From: Anaeramoeba flamelloides
Taxonomy: Eukaryota; Metamonada; Anaeramoebidae
Assembly (NCBI GenBank): GCA_027625915.1
Contig: JANTQA010000057.1
Span: 1,674,001 to 1,738,000 of the forward strand
Length of the DNA stretch: 64,000 nucleotides
Reading direction: 5' to 3'
Shown: positions 1 to 11,300 of the stretch, piece by piece
Layout: the number at the start of each line of letters is the position of its first letter
Position numbering within the stretch: position 1 is the first letter of the stretch
Made by a program: the position numbers and the translations under genes
The notes under the pieces: generated by a model
Seen by the model: the letters and a program-made list of their open reading frames with translations, nothing else
Told to the model about the DNA's origin: nothing
The model's database searches: none

Positions 1-59
1 ATATTTATTTTTCAAATATTCAGAGTATAAAAAACCAACTGTTATTATTAAAATCAGTT

Positions 60-1430
60 TATTTGGGAATTTTTTTTTTTTTTTATTAGAATTATTAATT
101 TGAATTCATTTTATTTGTTTGAAAATCTTTAAAAAATATAGAAGTAAGAAAAAAGCATGTCGATATATTTAATCTTTGGTTCCTTACTAACCCACTAAAA
201 TTATTATAATTTGGTTATTGATTTTTGATTAAAAATAATCAAATTAAAAAGTATTTCTTTCTGGTTATAAGTTGAATTTTACAGCTTTTAAAAATTTTTT
301 TTTGGAGAATTGTTTAATTTTGATTGTTTGTATTTATTTCTTGTATTTTTTTGATGTTCATCAAATTGAAAAAAATTGTTTTGAACTCTGTTCTTTGATT
401 CAAGATTTTTTTTTTTCATGTTTAAAATAATTATCCTAATTTTTTTGAAATTAAGTAGGTTTTTTATATTAAGTTATTATAGAACTTGTAGGAATTCTTT
501 TTAAAAAGTGTATTTTTGTACACGCCTTCCTTCATTTAAAATAAGATTTCATTCTTCCTTCAAAGAAAATAATTTTTTTGTGAAATAAATTCAGAAATCG
601 TTTGGATTTTGAACTTTTTCAAAAATGAGAAAAATGTGATCAAACTTTATAAAAGCAATAATTCATTCTGAAAATAGCTTTTAAAGAGGGTCTGCTATTG
701 TAGTAATTAGTTTTTTTTTTTATTTTTTTCCATTTTTCCCCTGGCTCAATCTTCTTTATATTGGGAAGAAGAGTTACAACGGAAAAAGATCAAGTGGTTA
801 CTGGCCAATACTGTGACACTGAAACACGTAAGTATGAGTAACTTGAAAATAAAAACTAAAAAAGCAAAGGCTAAAATGACCAAAGGTTGAAAGCAAATAA
901 GATCAAAAAAAAAAAAAAAGAAATTACAACAATTAAACAACGATCCCCAAGTGAACATTCATGATCAATTATCAAATTATTAAATCAACCAAAAGTATTG
1001 TGGAAGTGATTTTGGGAGTCCTTAATTAAAGATAGCATTGTTTTTTTTTTTTTTTTTTAACAATTGCTATTCTTAAACCCTTTTCTAATTTTCTTTTTTT
1101 TTACTTTTTTTTTTTATACTTTTTTCTTTTCAATTTTTTGCTTTTGCTTTTGCTTTTTAAACATAAAAAAATTGGGTGTGTCTTTCCCTTTGAAAAATCG
1201 TGAAATCTAGGATTTTACGCTTAAATTTCCTTTGAGGAAATTTAAGTAAAAGGACATCTAGAGTGTAATTTACACTTCTTCCATCAATAATAGTAATTAG
1301 TTTTTTTTTCTTTATTTTTCAATTTCAAGATATCTTAATTTTTTTTGGATTTGTATTTAAATTTACTTGAAGATTTTTATAGTTTACTATCCCCTAAATA
1401 ATAATCAAGTTTTTCTCAAGTACTCACAAA
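60..1430. repeat. Diverged duplicate of the 12575-13640 segment
   Basis: The order of motifs in 60-690 (for example TTTGGTTATTGATT, CAAATTAAAAAG, GTATTTTTGTACA, CATTTAAAATAAGATTT, TTCAAAAATGAGAAAAA) is the same in 12575-13560 with many substitutions. Similarity resumes at 1290-1430, beyond the R1 insert. No conserved reading frame was found. Probably an old segmental duplication or a transposon copy whose ends were not located. Confidence 0.5.
712..1300 (-). repeat. Retroposon-like element R1, copy 1
   Basis: This block of about 590 bases recurs at 23150-23715, and its 1190-1290 end recurs at 29850-29945. Read on the minus strand it ends in an A-rich tail (710-730 on the plus strand is T-rich). 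It is flanked by near-identical TAGTAATTAGTTTTTTTT (695-718 and 1290-1308), as expected of a target-site duplication. The surrounding DNA resumes the 12.6-13.6 kb duplicate on both sides, so R1 is an insertion. The plus strand carries an open stretch at 737-823 followed by GTAAGT that is also open in copy 2. No tRNA-like promoter is evident, so the class (SINE or other retroposon) is inferred from the tail and the duplication. Confidence 0.5.
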
Positions 1431-1774
1431 ATTAATTCTGGTTAAATATTAAGGAAGATTTCGGAAAGTTGTAATTTTCGAGATATGAATTGATACTAAA
1501 AAAAGTACTTTTTAACAAATTTTATACTACACCATTCACAATTAAAAATAAAATATTTCATTTTTAAGGCTGTCTACTTGACAATCTTGATCAAATTGAA
1601 ATTAAAAATCTAAAATGAGATGAAACAGTTAGTAAAAGAATCCAATCTTGCTTAAGCTTCTTATTAAGTGAAAAAAAAAAAAAAAATATTGACAAATTTG
1701 AACAGTTTTACTAATGTCCCCAACTAAAATTCAAAAAATCAAAAAACCCTCACTTTTTTTTTTACATCTTCACC

Positions 1775-2110
1775 CTTTTTCATAACAATTACAGACCCAT
1801 TCTTTGAAATCTCTGATATTGTCATCCAGAATTGGTTTTTTTTTATATTTTTTTCTCAATTTTTGAAAATTTTAAAAAGTACATTAAACCCGGGTTCTAA
1901 GACATATGTACATTCACCTTAAACTTTATATTTCTTGAAAATAATGTGAAGAGTAAGTGGAGCAAATGGATTTTGATTTTGGAACCTTTTAGAGTTAAAA
2001 TACAAATATGATTGTGAAAAATAGTTTTACCCAAATGATAAAAATGTCGAAAAAAACCTAAATTGTTTAAATTTAACAAGAACTCTTGAACCAACATTCT
2101 TTTAAGACAA
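1775..2110 (+). other. Coding-like patch, possible C2-type exon
   Basis: A T-rich tract ends in ACAG at 1793-1796 and is followed by an open stretch reading (T)DPFFEISDIVIQN, then GTTTTT. The DPFFEI string resembles the start of copine-type C2 domains. Farther on (2000-2100) short open pieces occur but with stops between them. The reverse strand is also open here. Either an exon of an unresolved gene or a decayed copy; the family suggestion rests on one short motif. Confidence 0.2.
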
Positions 2111-2549
2111 GAAATATGATTTAGCTATAAAAGTAGTGTTCACCAACTACAAAATTAGGAGAGGACTGAAAATAAATTTAAAAGATCAAGGCCAAAAGGA
2201 TCGGAAAGAGATTCGTACTTTTACTTTTGGTCCAATTTTCTTTATTTTTTTTTTTTTGGTTTTGAAACAACATTTCATTCAAGAGGGATGAGAACCAAAA
2301 TTTTTTGAACAAATCATTTTAATAATCTCAAACATTGTTTATTCTTGTGTTCGATCTTTGAGAATCGAAAAAATAAAAAGTGTAGAAAATCTGATCTTGT
2401 ATTGAATTCCAAACACAAGCAAAGAAAAAAAAAAAACAGGGTTTGTGTAAAGTTTTTTTTATTTTTTTTGCCTTTGGTCTTACAAGAGAAATTGTTGTAC
2501 ACTCTAAATTGTGAGTGAACAGGGTAAAAAAAAGGGCAATAAGACTTAC

Positions 2550-3312
2550 ATAATTAAGAATTCGAATTTCTTCTAATGACTGGTTAAAGTAAGCAGGAAG
2601 ATTTTTGACAATCTTGATAGCAACATAATTGTGTGTATCAAGATCTTTGCAACGAACAACTTGCCCAAAGGTTCCAAGGCCAAGTAATTCTAAAACTTGG
2701 TACCTACAGTTACGAATTATTCGTTTGTATTTAGATTATTTCGAAATTAAGTACACAAAAGAAAAAAAATTTTTATTAATACAGACTAATCCCAAAAAAT
2801 CATTGAAAAAGAAAACAAAATTTAATCAAATCAGTTTCTGGGGTATTTGATCCAAAAGGTACCTTTTTTTCTTATAAGTAAGTATTTCGTTGACAAAAAT
2901 GATCAGCTCTGCTTCAGAATTATCGTAATCATTATTTGACACAGGTATTTTATTTCTTGTTAAAGCTCTTCTTGGGTTGTTCTTCACATCGTAATCAAAA
3001 TTGATACACGTCGCTTTGAAGGTTTCAAGGAGGTTTGTTGTCAATTGCTTAATTACCTAAATTTGTTTTATTGTGTTTTGTTTGGTTTGGTTATGATTGA
3101 GGTTAGGTTCGGTGATTGAAACAATTGGAAGAGTGAGAATATTGGAAAGTTTGTTTTTTAATTGAAAGTGTTTTGAGAAAAAAGCTTTTTTCAACAGGAA
3201 AGTTGAATATTTTTCGAAAGTGGGATAGAGCAATTTTTACAAAAGATTTTTTGTTTGGTTGTTTTTTTTTTTGTTTCAAGCTTTGGTAGTGTTTAAATGC
3301 GCTTCTTTTCAT
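2550..3312 (-). CDS. Yak/DYRK-type protein kinase, first three exons
   Basis: Exons on the minus strand: 3312-3241 (24 codons from ATG, tentative), 3056-2863 and 2703-2550; all three joins keep phase. The second exon gives the Yak/DYRK N-terminal box (residues about 28-85: LTTNLLETF, NNPRRALTRN, SNNDYDN, IIFVNEIL). The third gives the ATP loop GLGTFGQVV (about 97-105), the VAIK lysine (about K119) and PAYFNQSLEEIRIL. This order is that of Yak1/YakA kinases, which act in growth, stress and starvation signalling. After ILNY comes GTAAGT, and no exon with the HCDLKPEN catalytic loop was seen from 2549 to 1. The rest is inferred to lie beyond the left edge past an intron over 2.5 kb; loss of the 3' half is the alternative. 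The first exon is the weakest part. Confidence 0.8.
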
Positions 3313-4339
3313 TTGAGTTGAAATTAGATCTACGTTTAAAATCCAACAGTCAGTCAATTTTTTGAATGATAGGTTGTACGATGAAGAGCAACTCTTTTAC
3401 AAGAATCATGAAAAAATGATAAATCATCCTTCAATTTTTACCAAGTTATTCTGATAGTTGGGTCTATTAACAGCCCTGAAACACACCTACCATTACTTGT
3501 TTCAGAATCCGTTTTTGGTCAGAATTTAACTTTTTTTTCAACCTGCGAAAATGGGTTACTTCTAAGTTTTCTTCTTTTTTTTTTTTTTTTGTTTACCTCT
3601 TAAGTTAAAAGAAATCAATAAAAACCTTCTTTCAATTCAAAATCTCTGGAAAAGATGGTACTCTTTTCTTTTTCTTTTTTATTTTGGAAGGATTTTTCAA
3701 TAAGTTTCGATTTCATAAAAAGAATTTTTGTTCTTTCTATTTAAAAAATTGAGAAAAAATTCCATTTATAAGTTTAGAATTCCAGATTTTTGGAAAACCA
3801 GATTTGTCAGAATGATAACTACAAATTAAGAGTAATTTGTTGAAATTTCTGAAAGATCTTTTGTCATTAATTTGAATTGCAAAATTTTTTATATCATAAT
3901 AAAAATGTTTTTCTCAATTAAAAAAAAATAAACTTTGTGTTTCAGCAATGACTTCAAAGATAGGTTGGTTTTTGTAATAAATTATTCTCCTTTTTTAAAT
4001 TTATTTTTTTAAAATAATTGTTGGGACAATCAAAAACAAATTTATGTAAAGTTTATGAACTTCTTAAAATTTAACAAAAAAGAATCACTCTTCCATTAGT
4101 TGTTTGAAAGATTTATTACTTTCAAGTAGCGGTTACAATTCTGAAAGACTTGTTGAGGTAACTGAAAAAAAAATATATTAGAGGAAGTTTTCCACAAACA
4201 AGTTAATTTTACATAAATCACTCAAAAAATTTAATTTTTTTTCGAATTATCCACCAACAAAAACCAGACAAGAAATAAATTCAAAACGATCGTTGCAATA
4301 CCACTTAAATCATATTCTCTAGCCTTTTTGTCAACAGTT

Positions 4340-4800
4340 CAATTATTCAAAATAATACGTGCCAAAAGACAAGAATCTGTGTTTCAAATAAAAGCCTTGC
4401 TTTTTTTTCTTCTGGTTCCAATGAAACATCTAATTCACTACCTCATATTATATCTAAGATCAAATCAATTTTGAATTTAAACCCTGGAAAAGATTTTGGG
4501 GTTTACAATTTGAAAATTATTTGAAAAATTGAAAATACTTTTCAAAAAATCCGAACAAATTTCATTTAATCATGTTTTGAGGAATACAAATTAAAATTTT
4601 ATGAAAAAATTACTCTATTTTACCAGATAAATTTTTAAATTTGATCCTTTGTTTTTCGAATTTCTTTTTTAATAACAGAACTTTAGATATCAGTACCAGT
4701 TTGACTGATTCATTTTATTAATGGTTTCTTTTATCAATTAATGTATATGTATTTTCGAAAAAGTAAATACACTTTTTAATTTCCAAACACAATTTCAACT
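4340..4800 (+). mobile_element. Diverged mariner-type MITE (family M2)
   Basis: It shares a run of landmarks with the better copies at 47724-48201 and 50001-50478: AAAATAATACGTGCC near the left end, TGTGTTTCAAA, AACATCTAATTCACTACC, ATCAATTTTGAA, TTTGATCCTT and AACTTTAGA. Ends are worn and the terminal repeat is hard to place. It has no coding capacity. Confidence 0.45.
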
Positions 4801-4901
4801 CCTTCAAATTCTAACAATCATAAAACAAAATAAGAGGAAATAAAGCCCCTCTTAAATAAATAATACTAATGTTTATAATAATAATATAAAATGTATTTTT
4901 T

Positions 4902-4902
<1 letters not shown>

Positions 4903-4938
<36 letters not shown>
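4903..4938. repeat. (TA)n microsatellite
   Basis: An uninterrupted TA dinucleotide run of about 36 bases. A similar run lies at 59132-59164. Confidence 0.9.
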
Positions 4939-4939
<1 letters not shown>

Positions 4940-5814
4940 CACTATTTGTTAAATATAAATACTTATACAGCAAAAAGAAAGTGGATTAGAGTAAATTGAA
5001 TGAATTTTTTGCTTAATATCGTTACTATTAACTCTGAAATGAACATATTCAATTGGTTAAAGAATTTTGATTTTCAATAATTATGGTATGTTCTAATCAA
5101 AATTAGATAATTGCATGAATCGATGATTTCTATGACGCTGAAAAGTTATGGTAAATATGATAAACCAAGAAATTATGAATTATTTATTAAATAATTACAA
5201 TTATAATTTTCAATTTTTGATTTTTAATTTTCAATAAATTTGTAAATTTAGACTTATAAATCCAAATAAATTGTAACCAGATCTTTAAATAACATTTTTA
5301 ACTTCCAAGAATCATTTTTTTTTTATTCTTCTTGTTTTAAAAAAAATCCATTCAATAATTGTACTTGTAAATGTATAAAAACCCATTTTTTGATTTTATT
5401 TCTTTTTTAAATAACCTTTCTTTTTGTTAAATTCACCCAAAAAAATCACAATATCTATTATTTTGTATTGTTTACCAATAAATAAGAAATAAGAAATAAG
5501 TATAATAATACAAATATTAAAAAGTTGAAATCTTCAAGGAATAATATCAAACCAATCTAGACCAAAATTCAAACAATTAACAAATTAAAAACATTTGCAA
5601 GAATCATAATAATTCTATCATATCCAAATTCATTTAATTTTGATTTTTTTTTAAATATAATAATTATTATTTATCTTTTAGTTTTTTTTTTCATTTCATT
5701 GTTTAAATTTCGAAAACTATTTCGTTTCATTAAAAATTCCAGTGGTTTTTTTTATTTTAAGTTTATTTTTTTTTTAAAAAAGTAGAACTCTAATAAAATT
5801 AGTTAATGTCTCTA

Positions 5815-6012
5815 CAGTCAGTTTCACTTTTAAGACACAAACTTTCAACGAAATTTAAGGCACAAAAAAAATCTCAAATTAAGGCACAAGATTTCGAATT
5901 TATATTTTTACAAATGATTTTTACTAGAATCTGAATTTTGTGCTTTAATTTGAGATTTTTTTTGTGTCTTAAATTCCGTTGGAAGTTTGTGCCTTAAAAG
6001 TGAAACTGACTG
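5815..6012. mobile_element. Palindromic MITE, family M1 (CAGTCAGTTTCAC), copy 1
   Basis: A 198-bp element beginning CAGTCAGTTTCACTTTTAAG and ending in its inverse CTTAAAAGTGAAACTGACTG, flanked by TA on both sides. The inverted repeats extend inward for about 80 bp (AACTTTCAACGAAATTTAAG, CTCAAATTAAGGCACA), so the single strand folds into one long hairpin. TA flanks and CAGT ends are typical of non-autonomous Tc1/mariner elements. No ORF. Other copies lie at 22804-22973, 23971-24165 and 63322-63515. Confidence 0.85.
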
Positions 6013-6384
6013 TAACCATTTGATAGATTAATAATTGTTAATAGAATTATAAAATAATTGAAGTATACATTTTTTTTGTTAATCATGTACAAAATTTTCA
6101 ATATAACAATAATTTATTAGTATTGATGATGGTTTTTTTTTTTTTTTTTTGTTTTGTGAGTATTTTAATTTATAAAAAATTGATAACATTTTAATTACAT
6201 AATGGTTTGCATTTTAATATTTCTTTGAGAATTGATCAATTAAGATGTTTTTTTTTTATTTTTTTCTATTTTTTTCTTTTTGATTTTTCTTTTTGTTTTT
6301 TTCAACCAATAAAAATCTGGAACTTGTTCGATTCCAAAATATTTTTAATTATTTATCATAAAAATTACTAATTCACCATTAATC

Positions 6385-6590
6385 ATCAGAGTGAGTGTTG
6401 TAGAATGTTGTAGAGTACCTAGATTTTCCAAAATTAAAAAGAATATAGTAAAATCTTTTATCTTTCTCCCTTCTTATAAATTTCAGAAAAAATAACTTTT
6501 GTTCGATTTTTTTACTTTGATATAGAACCAAAAATTAAATAATATTTCGGTTTATTTCTCAAATTGAAAAAAACCTAAACGCTGTAAGAG
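6385..6590. repeat. Foldback family D, degenerate copy 1
   Basis: It carries the family's small palindromic modules in worn form: GTTGTAGAGTACC, a CCAAAATT...AATTTC hairpin around TATAGTAAAATC, and a second hairpin around AATATTTCGGTTTATTTC followed by AAAAAAACCTAAACG. Confidence 0.5.
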
Positions 6591-7462
6591 AAAATTTGAT
6601 CACCTCCTTCAATCAATAAAAAATACATTTTTTTTTTTCAAAAATAGAATTTAACATCTTCAAAATTTTGAATTGGAGTTTACATTCTATTTCACAAAGA
6701 GGTATTTCTTGATAAATTATTATTTGTTTTTTTTTTTCATAAAAATACTTTGAATTCTCTTTGCATCTAAATTCAATAAAATTTATTTTTATTTTTAAAA
6801 CAACTTTCTATAAAATAAAAAATGATTTTATTCAGTTGGGGTGGTAAACATTCCAACTATTTTCAAAAAAAAAAAAAAACAATAATTCTTTTTCATCATA
6901 TTTTACATCCTGCCCGGTAAAAAAAAACCACATGAACCCTCAAAAATCACCTTTCAAAATTAAAATATTGATTTATTTACCTTTTTATCCAATACAGCAT
7001 AAAATTTACATTTCAATAATGTATCCCAGACCAATCAATTTTGAATTGAATTTTTTTGGATATTATAAATAAATTTTAAATTAAAAAAAGAAACTTGTTT
7101 AAAAGTATTTAAAATTTTCACTATTTTAAAAGTACTTTTTATTTTTTTGATGATCAATTTTTTTCACTAAAAAGACTCGATTTTTTGAGAAAAATTTTTA
7201 GATTTAATGTTTTATCTAATGAATTTATTTTTTTAATAATTGAACTTTAAGAAACCAAAATCATATTTATTTATAGTAAATTGTTATTTTCTTGATGATT
7301 AAATGTGTAGATCTTCACATAAAAAAGAGATACATACTTTAATTTGAAACACATATGTTAACTAAGTCTACACTCTTTTTTTTTTTAAACAATAATAACT
7401 TTAAAAAAGCTATGACAAAAAATTAGTTTAAAAAACATTGTCAAAATAACCCAATTTGTTAA

Positions 7463-7926
7463 GTACTGTGTTTTGACCCCATGGAGGTGTTGGGATTTTG
7501 TGTTATTTTACTATAGTTTCTCGAAAAGAATTTTCATTGTAAGGAAATTGGAATAAAAAATTACTAGTTTCAAAACTTTACAAAAAAAAAATATTTTCAA
7601 TCCAAAATTTTTTAAAAGACATACTTCATTGGTTTTACAAGCACAAGTTCAAATTATAAGACATTTAAAACTTGCAAAAATAACTACAAAAAATATTTAG
7701 AATAGCTTGGGGAATTATTTTGTCTTTCTATTTTGAACTTATCAATTATGAAATTCAATATCAAATTTTGTAATTATAGAAAAAGTAAAAATAGATGAAA
7801 TTCGGAAAATTTCGTATTTTTTAGTAAAAGTAATTCAAAGTTAGTAATTTTAACTGGTATTAAATGAAACACTTTATAGGTGTTTTTAGATCTACAACTT
7901 TAGATTTTCACCTTAAAAAATAGTCC
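7463..7926 (+). mobile_element. Diverged TTAA-flanked element (family T2)
   Basis: Aligns by eye with 50755-51247 and 57824-58288 through ACAAGTTCAAAT, AACATTT/GACATTT, AGAACAGCTTGG (here AGAATAGCTTGG) and the right end TAGTCCTTA. The left end is degenerate. No coding capacity. Confidence 0.5.
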
Positions 7927-8391
7927 TTATTTCAAAAACTTTTTTTAAAAATTCAAAAAGGTTGTTTCGAAAAAAACAAGTTCCTTATTTAAGCAGATCT
8001 TGCATTTAATGTCTCAAATACCCATATCCTTTTTAAATAAATGTCATGACATTTATATACCCATTTCAATCTCGTTTTTGGATTCACTCTTGACTCCTCT
8101 GAACGCTATTTGTCGTTAATTAAATTTCATTTAATAGCCAAAATGTTATTGTGTTTTCACAAAATAATTTCAAAAAGAGCAATTATACCCAAGGATATTA
8201 TTCTTTTAAAAAAAAGATATGAACCAAACCAACCTTTGGGAAAAGATCTAAGAACCAATCCATTTTTTAAGAAAATTAACTTATAGATTTATCTAATTAA
8301 ATTAATATTTCAGATTGTTTTCTTCGATCATTTTTTTTAAATATTCCTTGTTTCTTCTTTTCAAACAGATCTTGTATTTTGACTCAAAGAA

Positions 8392-11300
8392 ATGTATAAT
8401 CTTCAAAACAATTTTAATCCACAAGAAACTGAATTTCTTTCTGGTGACGAACCTATCAAAATTATTCCAAATTTTACACTCAACCAAAAACTTGTCTTTT
8501 TAAATGTAAACAAACAATTTTTCTTCTCACTTTTCATCTTTTCTTTTTTTGTTGTCTAAACAAACGATCGTTAATTGATTTCTTCTTTTTCTTTTTTTTT
8601 TTTTATCCCCTCAGGGAGAGTACGGACCATTTCAACCATCAATTCCAATTGAAGTTCCACTATGGCTTGCTTTAACTTTAAGAAGGCAAGAAAAATGCCA
8701 AATCACTATACCTGTTTGGTTAAGCATTGAATTTCTTCAAGATATCCTTAAAGAAGAAAAATCAAGAAAAAAACTCTCTAAATTGCATCCTTATTTTAGT
8801 GAAATTAGTGCACAGCTTTTTGAACAGTAAAAATCTTTTTTATTTTTTTTTTTTTTTTTTTTTTTGTTTTTAATCAAGGCCTAGATAATTTTTTGAATAT
8901 TGTTTTCCATTTTTTTCATTGAACGTGAAACAACCAATTTCTTAGAATCAACAAAAAAAACACCTTTAGAGCCTAGAATTACAACCATTATTTTATTTTC
9001 CTTCCTGTAAAATAAAAACATTTTTTCTTTTTTTTGTTGGTAAACTCGTTATGACAATTGGACCAGACTTCAATTAAATCTTTTTTATATTTCATTTCCT
9101 GAACGGTTTTTTGTAAAAATAATGATCCGAATAGTTTTCCCTTTCAATTATTCTTGTTTTTTCTATTTTTTTTTTTTTTAATTTCTTTTTTTCAAAAAAA
9201 AGTTGGTTTGCTTCAAAAAATTATTTGTTAGGGAATCTATTTTTTTTTGTCAGAAATAAGCTAACCAAAAACCTTACCAACCACTTTTTGAAATCCCTCT
9301 TTTCAACAGCTTGGATGAGCCGTTGGGTTATATTTTATAAATATTAAAATTATCAATTTTTTCTCTTGATTCCTCAATAAATCCCAGGATCAATCTCAAA
9401 ACTACAGACGCCAGCAATCGAATTATTCAAAAGTCAAATGATTAAATTTTAAATTAGGTGCTAAAAAAAATTTCAATTGCACCCAGAAAATAACCATTCC
9501 TGAAAACAATTGAAAAATGGAAAAAAAATTTATTCTTTATGAAGAGAAAGGAGCAATTAAAGAAAAATTATCAAAATAAAAAAAAAAGAGAAGAAGAACA
9601 AATAATTAAAATATTAATGTAAACAAATAATACAGCAGTTCCAAACACACTGTGGAATTTGCCAGACATAGAAATTGACTTTTTTGTCTCTTGTTAAATT
9701 CAAAAAAAAAATCTTCAATTTTACGCTATTACATAATTTTATGGTTTGTCATTGGTTTTTTTAAAAAGATTTCTTATGTGATAAACTTGGGAAAAAAATC
9801 TTGTTCTTTCTGAAACCAATTCAAAAATTTAAAACAAAGATTCTAAAGATTGGAGATCGAATTTAATAGTTTCTTTCAAATATTCCTGCCTTTTGATTTT
9901 TTAGGTGTTCAGAAATTGAAGATCCACCAAAAAATTTGAAAATTTTTCATAATTATTGATCATTTCGAAGGTTTGTAGTGAAAAATTCAAATTTGAATTT
10001 ATTCTCTCGTGGAAATTTTTGGTCTATTATAAAATTTCACGATTTGTAATCGGCTATTATATAACCATAAAATCCTTTCATAAAAAGGAAAATGTGAGAT
10101 AGAAAATGAATTTTCTGTTTATCAAAGATTTCACAGTAGGTTTGGAACGACTGTAACATCATTTAGATAACCAAATAGGGAAGTTCCAAAAATCGATAGA
10201 TTTTCAGAATTAAACAGAAAACCACAAGAAAACTGCGGCTAGCCTTTCCAAAATTCACAGGAGGGCACAAACCCAATAAAAGGGTTCTCGATAATAAAAA
10301 AAATCCAAAATAATTGTCGAATCGATTTTTAATTGTAAAATAATCGAAGGAAATGAGAACTTTTGCCACAATTTTACAATTAAAATCGATTTTACAATTT
10401 TTTTCCATTTGATACTTTTTGTCCAGAATGGTAATGTTGCAAATCCAAAAATTAGTAAAAAAACTTAAAAAATTAAATTTAGTTTAAAATACTTCTAATG
10501 ACTGTGATCATACACTCCAATGAGCCGAGATACTCTTTGAATTGGGAGACGCAAATTTAGACAATTCAAAATTCTCTCTTTTGGAATCATTTTATTTTGT
10601 TCCATATATTAAAACCCCAAAGAAAAATTATCCAAATTTATTGTTTTTGTAATAAACCCCATTCCAAAAATTTGGACACACCCAAAATCAAAAATAGGCA
10701 AAATAAAACTCAATTTATTATATTTTTCCAAACGTAATATAAAACCACATTTAAGTTACCCAGTATTAATGTTTTTATAAGTAATGATTTCCATTCAAAA
10801 TAAAAGAAAAAAATATAAAATGAAAAAAAAAAAATTTGATGTGTGTCCAAAATAATGAAAAGAGCTGAAATAAAAAAATGTAACGGGTTTATTGTTAAGG
10901 GTTAGATGAAACCTCATCTAATCTGTACAAGAGAGAATTTTGAAGTGACTAAATTTGAGACTTCTAATTCAAAGAGTATCTAATAGATACAGTCATCAGA
11001 AGTATTTGAATCTTAATTTAGTTTTCTAAAACAAGAAAGAGTAAAAAATGAAGGAGTGGTAAAAAATGATAGAAAAAAAAAGAATGAAGAGTGGAAAAAA
11101 ATAAAGAGGTTTAAAATAATTGTTTTGAGAGACCTGAAATTTTCTGGTTTAAGTGAATTTATTGATAGGTTTTATTTTGTCAAAAAAATATATTGATAAA
11201 TTTGTTGAAATTTCACCAAACATTGTTGATCGATCAAATGATAAGATACCATCGACTAATTGTATGTGATTTTCCAATTTGACAAACTCAACACTACCTT

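Larger units (their letters stand above)
3313..8391. other. Intergenic region of decayed DNA elements
   Basis: About 5 kb without a convincing exon. It holds a diverged mariner-type copy (4340-4800), a TA microsatellite (4903-4938), a palindromic MITE (5815-6012), a degenerate member of the foldback family (6385-6590) and a diverged TTAA-flanked element (7463-7926). Long T and A runs are frequent. The rest shows nothing recognisable. Confidence 0.6.

Noticed and set aside
746-958. 70-residue minus-strand frame in R1
   Set aside because: Poly-Phe arises from an A-run; the opposite strand carries the conserved open stretch.
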